25,070 nt of DNA from Bacteroidales bacterium (GTDB lineage: Bacteria; Bacteroidota; Bacteroidia; Bacteroidales; UBA1556). Below, piece by piece: positions 17,988 through 24,551 of the stretch (its first letter is position 1; the number at the start of each line of letters is the position of its first letter). The position numbers were made by a program, and so were the translations under genes. The DNA is taken from NCBI GenBank assembly GCA_029939445.1, contig JAOZSY010000009.1:1-25070 (forward strand), written 5' to 3'. Under the pieces are notes generated by a model that searched no databases, was not told the DNA's origin, and was given only the letters and a program-made list of their open reading frames with translations.

Positions 17988-18278
17988 TTATACCACCTCC
18001 ACGCTTAAATCACGTCTTGATAATTCTCTGTGAATAGGAACTAATTCGTCCCATTCTCCTGATTTAACAGAACATTTTCCTTTATAATGCACTATATATG
18101 CACTTTGCTCAGCCTGAATTTGTTCATGCTCGCAAACTTCTATAAGACTCTTAATTACCCAATCAAAAGTATTTACATCATCATTAAAAAGTACTACTTC
18201 ATGCTTCTTACTTTCCTCCAATAATAAATCTCCGTCCTCTTCAGTCTTCTCTTTTGTGCTAAATCTAAATGTATTCAT
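17988..18278 (-). CDS. clpS: ATP-dependent Clp protease adaptor ClpS
   Basis: This 96-residue cytoplasmic adaptor delivers N-degron substrates to the Clp AAA+ unfoldase. The core segment HEVVLFNDDVNTFDWVI holds the usual (F/Y)NDD substrate-pocket residues. It is followed by the CEHEQIQAEQSAYIVHYKG segment (family: C....A...H..G) and the C-terminal strand DLSVEVV. Family members commonly have a flexible acidic N-terminus, seen here as TKEKTEEDGDLL. A -7 motif and a possible -33 TTTG precede the start, and a strong terminator follows, so it is probably a monocistronic unit. It is divergent from the lipoprotein gene at 18420. Confidence 0.95.
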   Translation of the reverse strand: MNTFRFSTKEKTEEDGDLLLEESKKHEVVLFNDDVNTFDWVIKSLIEVCEHEQIQAEQSAYIVHYKGKCSVKSGEWDELVPIHRELSRRDLSVEVV

Positions 18279-18299
18279 ATTATGATATTATTTATGCTG

Positions 18300-18328
18300 C
18301 AAAAATACATATTTTTTTTCAAATCAAA
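18300..18328 (-). promoter_or_regulatory. Promoter of clpS (-7 and possible -33)
   Basis: The minus strand reads TATTTTTG at 18300-18307, ending 21 nt before the ATG. A TTTG at 18325-18328 lies 17 nt further upstream and may be the -33 element, slightly closer than the usual spacing of about 19-21. Confidence 0.5.
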
Positions 18329-18386
18329 ATATTACTAATAATACCTAATACCGTATGTTTATTCATTTACTTCGCAAATTTTTAAT

Positions 18387-18394
18387 TACTTTTG
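18387..18394 (+). promoter_or_regulatory. -7 element for the hydrolase-like lipoprotein / recO unit
   Basis: TACTTTTG matches TAnnTTTG and ends 25 nt before the ATG at 18420. No clear -33 is seen. It lies opposite the clpS promoter. Confidence 0.45.
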
Positions 18395-18419
18395 GGCTAT
18401 CAAAAACAAAGCAATTTTT

Positions 18420-19706
18420 ATGACTTATACTTTTAAAATATGGATTCTTATATTTATTGTAAGTAGCACTATTTCTTGTAATTACTCTAAGGATAAAGAT
18501 ACTGTTAGCAGCCAAAAAACACTTAAAGAAACACTTCCTAAAGCTCCACTATTGTATGATGTATATATTCCTAAGGACAGTAATTTTACAAATGGTATTA
18601 TAGTAATATTAGACCCTCATTCGAAGCCTCAACTTATTATGGACTCCCTACACACCTATGCCGACAACAATCATATGGCATTAATAGGTATTAAAGATGT
18701 GGAAAATGGAGTTAGAGATTATATAAGTATTATTGACAGAGATTTAACTCATTTTATTTCCACAAGCAAAACATCCAGAAATAAAATATATCTAATCGGC
18801 TTTTCTGGAGCTGCTCGCATGGCAGAATACTTTGCTTATTCTCATAAAATAAATGGCCTTATAATGTGTGGCGCTGGCATGAATCGTAAAAATCAATTGC
18901 CATTTCCTACAGTTCTTATAGCAGGAATTAAGGATTTTAATTTTTTGGAACAATATTATGATCTAGATGATAAATTATCTTTAAATAAAAACCTTATCTC
19001 ATTCGTATTTAACGGCCCTCACCAATGGCCACCAGTTAGTTATATAAGTGTAGGAATTAATTTTCTTATTCACAGGGGAAAAGGTGGAGATGACAACCTT
19101 TCATCACATTATGAAAACCAATCAGAAAAATACTTTGCCAATAATAACTACTATTATGCTGTTAAGGCTATGGAAATAGCATATAAATTTAAAAGCTATG
19201 GCTCCGATAAGGATATTCTTAATAAATTTGAAATATTAAAGAAGAATAAGAAAATAAAAAACTATTATCGACGCACTGATATGTTTTTAGAAGAAGAGCT
19301 CAACCGATATAAAGATCTTACAAGAAATATAGACGTACAAAAGCTAAAATGGTGGAAAAATCAGATAAACTATATTAATAGCAGAAGTAATAAAAAAGAT
19401 CCCATATCAGCCAGTAGTTATGCAAGAACAAAAGCCTATATAGGTTTAGTAACATTTTCGAAGATAAACTTATCACTTTCAGGAAAAGAAAATGCAGAAT
19501 CCCTTGATAAGTACATCAGTATATACGAGCTTCTTGAGCCTGAAAGCCCATACTTACACTTCTTTAAAGCAGTATTATTATACCGTATTGGGAACGAATT
19601 GCAAGCAAAAGACGAGATGAATATTGCAAAATCCAAAGACTTTGATGATGATAAAATGTTAAAGCAATATTTTGACTATAATTTTATAACTAGCCTAAAT
19701 ATTTAA
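18420..19706 (+). CDS. Alpha/beta-hydrolase-like lipoprotein with helical C-terminal region, not recognised
   Basis: I do not recognise this 428-residue protein by name. The N-terminus is a signal peptide ending in a lipobox-like T-I-S-C (Cys20; the -3 Thr is unusual), so an envelope lipoprotein is likely. Residues about 43-215 look like an alpha/beta-hydrolase core: strand GIIVILDPHSK, the nucleophile elbow GFSGA (Ser129) after strand KIYLI, a possible acid at Asp172 (AGIKDFN) and a possible histidine at His201 (NGPHQWPP). This fits dienelactone-hydrolase or PHB-depolymerase-like folds. Residues 215-428 are Lys- and Asn-rich helices resembling TPR repeats. Its stop lies two bases before the recO ATG, so the two are co-transcribed. 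The substrate is unknown. Confidence 0.7.
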   Translation: MTYTFKIWILIFIVSSTISCNYSKDKDTVSSQKTLKETLPKAPLLYDVYIPKDSNFTNGIIVILDPHSKPQLIMDSLHTYADNNHMALIGIKDVENGVRDYISIIDRDLTHFISTSKTSRNKIYLIGFSGAARMAEYFAYSHKINGLIMCGAGMNRKNQLPFPTVLIAGIKDFNFLEQYYDLDDKLSLNKNLISFVFNGPHQWPPVSYISVGINFLIHRGKGGDDNLSSHYENQSEKYFANNNYYYAVKAMEIAYKFKSYGSDKDILNKFEILKKNKKIKNYYRRTDMFLEEELNRYKDLTRNIDVQKLKWWKNQINYINSRSNKKDPISASSYARTKAYIGLVTFSKINLSLSGKENAESLDKYISIYELLEPESPYLHFFKAVLLYRIGNELQAKDEMNIAKSKDFDDDKMLKQYFDYNFITSLNI

Positions 19707-19708
19707 TT

Positions 19709-20434
19709 ATGAACATAAAAACAGAGGCTATTGTATTAAAAACCTATAAGTATTCTGAAACTGCAATTATTGCAAAAATATACACCAAAGAACGTGGCCT
19801 ATTATCCTTTATGGTATACGGTGTTCGGAAAAAGAAGAGTAAATTTAGCGCTGCATTTTTTCAAGTATTACAGGCTCTAAATCTTGAAATTAGTTATAAG
19901 GAAAAATCCAGCTTAAACAATATTAAAGAGGTCAATATCCTTAATAATTATGCAGAATTACATACTAATATTTATAAATCTACCATTGCGCAATTTATTG
20001 GCGAGGTAATATTTAAGAGCATACAAGAGCAAGAGGTAAATACCGATTTATTTAGCTTTATAAACAGTAGTACTATTATTTTAGATGAGATGGCTGAGAA
20101 TGAAATTGGCAACTTCCATATTATATTTCTACTAAACCTAAGTCGCTTTTTGGGCTTCTACCCTCATAATAACTATGGCACTACCAAAAAGTATTTCTGT
20201 ATAGAAACTGGTGAATTTGAGATTATACAAACCCACAATAAATACTTTGATCAGCAACAAAGTGAGCTACTTAGCAATTTACTAAATAGCAATTACAGCA
20301 ATATGCAAAACATAAAACTAAGTGCAAAAAATAGGAGTATGCTATTGCATGGAATAATACATTTTTACAAAATACAGCTCCCCGAGATGGGAGAAATACA
20401 AAGCTTAGATGTGCTAGAAATGATATTTGAATAG
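19709..20434 (+). CDS. recO: DNA repair protein RecO
   Basis: This 241-residue protein is RecO, which helps load RecA on SSB-coated single-stranded DNA in the RecFOR pathway. The N-terminal OB-fold signature is clear: TEAIVLKTYKYSETAIIAKIYTKERGLLSF, then VYGVRKKKSKF. The helical C-terminal domain includes FIGEVIFKSIQEQE and LNLSRFLGFYPHNNY. The four-cysteine zinc motif of some RecO proteins is absent; only one Cys is seen near residue 172. The start ATG is two bases after the lipoprotein stop. The stop converges on the FmdE-like gene with a gap of six bases and no visible terminator. Confidence 0.93.
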   Translation: MNIKTEAIVLKTYKYSETAIIAKIYTKERGLLSFMVYGVRKKKSKFSAAFFQVLQALNLEISYKEKSSLNNIKEVNILNNYAELHTNIYKSTIAQFIGEVIFKSIQEQEVNTDLFSFINSSTIILDEMAENEIGNFHIIFLLNLSRFLGFYPHNNYGTTKKYFCIETGEFEIIQTHNKYFDQQQSELLSNLLNSNYSNMQNIKLSAKNRSMLLHGIIHFYKIQLPEMGEIQSLDVLEMIFE

Positions 20435-20440
20435 ATTTTA

Positions 20441-21052
20441 CTATGCAAGTTCTATAACTCTAAGCATATTCTCATTATCAAAATTATCAATAATAATTGC
20501 TTTAACTCTTGCTTGCCACAATTTACCAAATTCCGTTTTTTCTTCTTCTGACGCCATTCCACCAATAGTTTTCTGCATCAATGGCTGCATCATTGGAGAA
20601 CCACCAATCATAGATGGATTATAATATACCTCCACAGTTTTATTAGTATCTAATCGTGTAAATCTAGCACTAGAATTAGTTTCTGCATCAAAACTCATAA
20701 GACTATGGCGAACAAATTTGCCAGCAATACCTTTAAATCCTGTAATACGAGTTGCGCCGGTAATATTTGAGATTACATTGGCAATAACTCCAGCAACACC
20801 TTCTTCAATATTCTCTTTAAACTCTACTTTGATATTTCCTCGCTCAGCAATTTCGTTGGGATAAAGCGCTTCCAATGCTTTATAAGTCATAAGATACGCC
20901 CCCGCTACAGTTGGACATGAATGACCTGCTGCTTGCACTATATTTAAATAATCAAACTCTATTATTCCATCCTCAAAACTACCCAAAAATTCTGATAATG
21001 GGTCGTATAATTTAATGGTTTTTACTTGCTTATAAAAATCTGGATATTTCAT
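20441..21052 (-). CDS. FmdE-domain protein (formylmethanofuran dehydrogenase subunit E-like)
   Basis: This 203-residue protein resembles the FmdE domain, named for a subunit of formylmethanofuran dehydrogenase but widespread in non-methanogens with unknown role. The key segment is AAGHSCPTVAGAYLMTYKAL, corresponding to the family's GH-x-CP motif, with His and Cys as likely metal ligands. NITGATRITGFKGIAGKF and the MIGGSPMMQPLMQKT segment follow. No methanofuran pathway genes are near, so the original function does not apply. The start MKYPDFYKQ at 21052 is chosen over an upstream in-frame ATG at 21103, which would overlap the neighbour and add 17 unrelated residues. It lies 20 bp after the small protein gene and is probably co-transcribed. 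Confidence 0.72.
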   Translation of the reverse strand: MKYPDFYKQVKTIKLYDPLSEFLGSFEDGIIEFDYLNIVQAAGHSCPTVAGAYLMTYKALEALYPNEIAERGNIKVEFKENIEEGVAGVIANVISNITGATRITGFKGIAGKFVRHSLMSFDAETNSSARFTRLDTNKTVEVYYNPSMIGGSPMMQPLMQKTIGGMASEEEKTEFGKLWQARVKAIIIDNFDNENMLRVIELA

Positions 21053-21072
21053 TCTGTTCTTTTTAAATATTA

Positions 21073-21417
21073 TTAAATACGCTCCATTATAAATACTCCA
21101 CAAACATTATCGGTATCAAAACTAGAGCCCACAAGCTTATTCTCAGACACAATATGTACTTCAAAACTATTTGCCAAATATTTTATTATTCCATTCTTAT
21201 TTCTCGCAATAACTTCCATGCTTTTCAAAAGCACTTCACTATTCTTTATTTCGCCTTCTAACTTTTCTTGAACTTCAATTCTATAATCGCCATCAATTTC
21301 CTCAACAAAAGAAAAGTCAGCATAAAGCTTATCCTCTACTTGCTTAAGTATTACCTCGCCAGTGGAATTTCCTGCTCCAAAATCCTCGCTATAACTCCAA
21401 TTTCCTGTTAAGTTCAT
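21073..21417 (-). CDS. Small beta-rich protein of unknown function (lipocalin-like pattern)
   Basis: This 114-residue protein has no signal peptide and no family I recognise. It begins GNWSYSEDFGAGNSTGEVIL and alternates hydrophobic and polar residues in short strands (KLYADFSFVEEI, YRIEVQEKLEGEI, SEVLLKSMEVIAR, SFEVHIVSENKLVGSSF). The pattern resembles small lipocalin-like or calycin beta-barrels. One Cys near the C-terminus (DNVCGVF) is the only cysteine. It sits 20 bp upstream of the FmdE-like gene on the same strand, which suggests the two are made together, and 84 bp downstream of folB. Confidence 0.65.
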   Translation of the reverse strand: MNLTGNWSYSEDFGAGNSTGEVILKQVEDKLYADFSFVEEIDGDYRIEVQEKLEGEIKNSEVLLKSMEVIARNKNGIIKYLANSFEVHIVSENKLVGSSFDTDNVCGVFIMERI

Positions 21418-21466
21418 TTTTACTATTTATATGATAAAGGTCCTTTCTCCATTTTGGATTGTTAGG

Positions 21467-21482
21467 GGCTAAAGTGAAAAGT
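21467..21482. repeat. Dispersed purine-rich repeat, copy 1
   Basis: GGCTAAAGTGAAAAGT lies between folB and the small protein gene and matches GGCTAAAGTAAAAAGT at 24484-24499 at 15 of 16 positions. Both are in intergenic DNA in the same orientation. Confidence 0.55.
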
Positions 21483-21501
21483 CTGGAATACAGTTTGTAA
21501 A

Positions 21502-21858
21502 TTACCTTTTTTCTTCCAAAACAACACTTACACCATCCATTTTGCCTCCCAATGGTGGATTCACCTTCTTAAATTTAAGCTTTATGGAATCTATTGCTTC
21601 AAACTCTTCAAATAGAGCATCAACAATTCTACGAGCTACATTCTCTATCAAAAGTGATGATTTTTCCATCTGTTTTTTCACAGTAAGATATACCGAAAGG
21701 TAGTTTACAGTATCCTCAAGATTATCACTTTTCTCCGCTTTTGAAGTATCGGTTTCGAAACATAAATCCAAAACAAAATGTGTTCCTATTACCATTTCCT
21801 CTTCAAAATGACCATGATAGGAGAAAAACTCCATTCCTTCTATTGCTATTGTACTCAT
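21502..21858 (-). CDS. folB: Dihydroneopterin aldolase
   Basis: This 118-residue cytoplasmic enzyme converts 7,8-dihydroneopterin to 6-hydroxymethyl-7,8-dihydropterin and glycolaldehyde in folate synthesis. The family signature is visible: IEGMEFFSYHGHFEEEM with the conserved Tyr-His-Gly-(x)-(x)-Glu, then the DTVNY substrate-binding segment, LIENVARRIVDALF with the conserved Glu, and the C-terminal KVNPPLGG motif with the catalytic-type Lys. The length is normal. It lies downstream of metG on the same strand across a 204-bp repeat-bearing gap, and no -7 motif is visible just upstream. Confidence 0.95.
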   Translation of the reverse strand: MSTIAIEGMEFFSYHGHFEEEMVIGTHFVLDLCFETDTSKAEKSDNLEDTVNYLSVYLTVKKQMEKSSLLIENVARRIVDALFEEFEAIDSIKLKFKKVNPPLGGKMDGVSVVLEEKR

Positions 21859-21954
21859 TATATTTGTTGTTGAATCGTTTAGTCACCCACCTTTCGGCAA
21901 GGTTCCTTTAATTGTTTATTAAGAACCCTTCCTATATTTTAAGTTCGTAATAGT

Positions 21955-22016
21955 GAAAGGTGAAGGGTGAAGTTGATTATTATTCAATTCTTAAATCACT
22001 TCCCTATTCACCTTTC
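21955..22016. repeat. Inverted repeat in the metG-folB gap
   Basis: GAAAGGTGAA (21955-21964) pairs perfectly with TTCACCTTTC (22007-22016). After a small bulge, GGG and CCC extend the stem, and a further AAGT/ACTT pair is possible. The loop is about 30 nt or less. The arms share the purine-rich GGTGAA character of the adjacent 7-bp repeat. It may act as a terminator or processing site for metG, but the large loop makes this uncertain. Confidence 0.45.
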
Positions 22017-22067
22017 TCCTTTATCCTTTATCCTTTATCCTTTATCCTTTATCCTTTATCCTTTATC
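22016..22067. repeat. 7-bp tandem repeat ending in the metG stop codon
   Basis: Six perfect copies of TTATCCT (22021-22062) are followed by a partial copy and preceded by a degenerate one. On the metG strand this reads GGATAAA repeated, and the TAA stop codon of metG (22063-22065) lies in the first, partial unit. The array therefore starts exactly at the end of the gene. A 7-bp unit would change reading frame with each copy, but here it affects only the 3' untranslated region. Confidence 0.9.
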
Positions 22068-24105
22068 TCACCTCACTACCTTCCCCAACCTTATCAGAAG
22101 GCTCCACAAATACCAATTTACCATCAGCATCTTCGGCCATAAGAATCATTCCTTGGCTATCTATTCCTTTAAGATTTTTGGGAGCAAGATTCACAAGAAT
22201 ACTCACCTGCTTACCAATAATATCCTCTGGTTTATAGAATTCTGCAATTCCTGAAACCACTGTGCGTTGGTCAATCCCTGTATCAACTTTTATTTTAAGA
22301 AGTTTCTTCGTTTTCTTAATCTTCTCAGCTTCTAGGATGGTTCCCACACGAATATCAAGCTTAGTAAAATCATCGAACCCAATATTCTCCTTTGCTGGTT
22401 TTGCTTTATGCTCAGCCATTGCATTTGCCTCTTTGGTATCCGCTAATTTCTGAACTTGAGCGGCTATTTCTTTATCCTCAATTTGCTTAAATAATAATGC
22501 AGGCTTATTCATTTGGTGACCTGCCTTAAGCAAGTCAGTTGCTCCAGCCTCATCCCATGTTAGCAATTCCATATTCAACATTTCACGAAGCTTATTCATA
22601 GAAAATGGCAAGAAAGGATCGGCAAGAATGCCTAGATTTGCCACTATTTGAAGTGCTATGTTCAATATCGTTTCTACGCGCTTTTCGTCAGTTTTATATA
22701 CTTTCCATGGCTCTTCATCAGCAAGATATTTATTTCCTAGGCGAGCAAGATTCATTGTTTCGCGTAATGCCTCTCGGAATTTATATCCTTCTAGAGCTTT
22801 TGTTATTTTGGCAGGAAATCCCTCTATCGAACTTAATACTTCCTTATCATAATCACTAAGTTCATTTAACGAAGGGACTACGCTACCATAGTATTTCTTA
22901 GTAAGTTGCAATGCGCGATTTACAAAGTTGCCTAATATTGCTACTAACTCACTATTATTTCTTGTTTGGAAATCTTTCCAAGTAAAGTCATTATCCTTAG
23001 TTTCAGGCGCATTGGCAGTAAGCACATAACGCAATACATCTTGCTGCTCAGGAAAATCCTTAAGATATTCGTGCAGCCATACTGCCCAATTTCTAGAAGT
23101 GGAAATCTTATCTCCTTCAAGATTCAGGAACTCATTAGAAGGCACATTATCAGGCATTATATAACTACCTTCGGCCTTAAGCATGGCAGGGAAAATTATG
23201 CAATGGAATACAATATTATCCTTTCCTATAAAATGAACAAGCTTAGTATCTTCATCTTTCCAATATTTTTCCCAATCAGGTGTTAATTCTTTCGTAGCTG
23301 AGATATATCCTATTGGTGCATCAAACCATACATAAAGAACTTTACCATCAGCACCTTCAATGGGCACTTTTACTCCCCAATCTAAATCACGAGTAACGGC
23401 ACGAGCATGCAATCCATTATCAATCCACGATTTGCATTGCCCATATACATTTGGTCGCCAATCGTCCTTATGACCTTCAACAATCCACTCCTTAAGCCAT
23501 GGTTCATATTGATCAAGAGGCAAATACCAATGCTTAGTTTCTTTCATTACTGGCACATTGCCACTAACAGCAGACTTTGGGTTTATTAAATCCGTAGCAC
23601 TAAGCGAGGTTCCGCAGCTTTCGCATTGGTCGCCATAGGCTTTCTCATATCCACAATGTGGGCATTCGCCAGTAATATATCTGTCTGCCAAAAACATATT
23701 GTTCTCAGCATCATAATATTGCTCATTACTTTTTTCAATAAACTTACCCTCTTTATAAAGCTTCTCAAAGAATTCTGAAGCAGTTTTATGATGCATTTCA
23801 TTAGAAGTACGAGAATAAATATCGAAAGAAATTCCAAAATCTTTGAACGACTCCTTAATAATACCGTGATATTTGTCCACCACATCCTGAGGTGTAATTC
23901 CCTCATTACGTGCCTTTATAGTAATAGGAACACCATGCTCATCGCTACCGCCAATAAAAGCTACATCACGCCCCTGAGCTCGTAAATATCTTACATAAAT
24001 ATCAGCAGGCACATAAACACCAGCAAGGTGTCCAATATGCACAGGCCCATTAGCGTATGGAAGTGCAGTGGTAATAGTATATCTTTTAAAATTCTTATCG
24101 TTCAT
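22063..24105 (-). CDS. metG: Methionine--tRNA ligase
   Basis: This 680-residue enzyme charges tRNA-Met with methionine. The class I motifs are present: HIGH at 23-26 and KISTS at 333-337, a variant of KMSKS that I associate with Bacteroidota. A zinc knuckle has CPHC and CESC (Cys148, 151, 161, 164). The C-terminal about 110 residues are an EMAP/Trbp111-like tRNA-binding and dimerisation domain (FTKLDIRVGTILEAE, VNLAPKNLKG, SQGMILMAED). A longer in-frame start at 24141 exists, but a -7 motif lies between it and the ATG at 24105, and MNDKNFKRYTITTALPYANG is the usual N-terminus, so 24105 is used. A short tandem repeat begins in its stop codon. Confidence 0.97.
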   Translation of the reverse strand: MNDKNFKRYTITTALPYANGPVHIGHLAGVYVPADIYVRYLRAQGRDVAFIGGSDEHGVPITIKARNEGITPQDVVDKYHGIIKESFKDFGISFDIYSRTSNEMHHKTASEFFEKLYKEGKFIEKSNEQYYDAENNMFLADRYITGECPHCGYEKAYGDQCESCGTSLSATDLINPKSAVSGNVPVMKETKHWYLPLDQYEPWLKEWIVEGHKDDWRPNVYGQCKSWIDNGLHARAVTRDLDWGVKVPIEGADGKVLYVWFDAPIGYISATKELTPDWEKYWKDEDTKLVHFIGKDNIVFHCIIFPAMLKAEGSYIMPDNVPSNEFLNLEGDKISTSRNWAVWLHEYLKDFPEQQDVLRYVLTANAPETKDNDFTWKDFQTRNNSELVAILGNFVNRALQLTKKYYGSVVPSLNELSDYDKEVLSSIEGFPAKITKALEGYKFREALRETMNLARLGNKYLADEEPWKVYKTDEKRVETILNIALQIVANLGILADPFLPFSMNKLREMLNMELLTWDEAGATDLLKAGHQMNKPALLFKQIEDKEIAAQVQKLADTKEANAMAEHKAKPAKENIGFDDFTKLDIRVGTILEAEKIKKTKKLLKIKVDTGIDQRTVVSGIAEFYKPEDIIGKQVSILVNLAPKNLKGIDSQGMILMAEDADGKLVFVEPSDKVGEGSEVR

Positions 24106-24130
24106 TTGTACTAATTTTTGGTTCAATTTG

Positions 24131-24138
24131 CAAAAGTA
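24131..24138 (-). promoter_or_regulatory. -7 element for metG
   Basis: The minus strand reads TACTTTTG, ending 25 nt before the ATG at 24105. It lies inside the longer reading frame and so argues for the shorter protein. Confidence 0.5.
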
Positions 24139-24483
24139 CAAAAATGAGGGAAGTGAATTTATAATTTGTTGAATTGTTTATTTGTGAATTTGTTTAAAGG
24201 GATTAAACCTCGTAACTCCTTTTTCCTTCTCCTAGTTCTTCCCCTCTATCCTTTCAAAAAAAACCACATAAGACACTGAAGGAACATAAGGACACATAAG
24301 CTTAAAATGTTTAATTGCTTATTTGTTTATTTGTTGAATTGGAGTAAAATCACAGAATCTCTTTTCTTTTAAAAAAACCCACAGAAGGCACTATTTAAAA
24401 GAAACACATAAGACACATAAGGACACATTAGTTGTTTGTTGTTCCCTTCGACTTTGCTCAGGGTGAAAAGGTTAAAGTTTAAA

Positions 24484-24499
24484 GGCTAAAGTAAAAAGT
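24484..24499. repeat. Dispersed purine-rich repeat, copy 2
   Basis: GGCTAAAGTAAAAAGT matches the segment at 21467-21482 at 15 of 16 positions. It is intergenic and in the same orientation, set among further AAAG-rich words. Confidence 0.55.
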
Positions 24500-24511
24500 A
24501 AAGCAATCCAC

Positions 24512-24551
24512 CATTATAACATTATATCATTATACCATTAAAACATTACTA
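24512..24551. repeat. 8-bp tandem repeat abutting a stop codon
   Basis: Five consecutive 8-bp units of the form CATTATAN occur (CATTATAA, CATTATAT, CATTATAC, CATTAAAA, CATTACTA). The last base touches the TAA stop codon of the oxidoreductase gene at 24552. Units 1-3 differ only in the last base; units 4-5 are diverged. Confidence 0.75.

Larger units (their letters stand above)
24106..24551. other. 446-bp non-coding, repeat-rich spacer between metG and the oxidoreductase gene
   Basis: No convincing gene or structured RNA is seen here. After the metG promoter the spacer alternates two kinds of low-complexity block. One is T/G-rich: ATTTGTTGAATTG occurs at 24164-24176 and again at 24329-24341. 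The other is CA/AG-rich: CACATAAGACAC at 24265-24276 and 24405-24416, and ACATAAGGACACA at 24284-24296 and 24415-24427. A TTCCCTTCGACTTTGCTCAG segment near 24442-24461 resembles the half-palindromes of extragenic repeats (CCCT with AGGG). A purine-rich segment at 24484-24499 matches one near folB. An 8-bp tandem repeat closes the region. Confidence 0.7.

Noticed and set aside
20441..21052. Evidence for methanofuran metabolism
   Set aside because: Only an FmdE-like domain is present, with no other pathway genes in the window; the domain is widespread outside methanogens.
21053..21103. Upstream start for the FmdE-like gene
   Set aside because: It would overlap the small upstream gene by 31 bp and add 17 residues unlike the family; the ATG at 21052 fits better.
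21901..21927. Hairpin GGTTC...GAACC between metG and folB as a terminator
   Set aside because: The stem has a 2-nt bulge, is AT-rich inside and lacks a following T tract on either strand; it may be chance.
22016..22067. CRISPR-like appearance of the short repeated block
   Set aside because: The units are 7 bp with no spacers, so it is a simple tandem repeat.
24106..24141. Upstream start for metG
   Set aside because: The extra 12 residues are not part of the usual MetRS N-terminus, and a -7 motif lies in this stretch.
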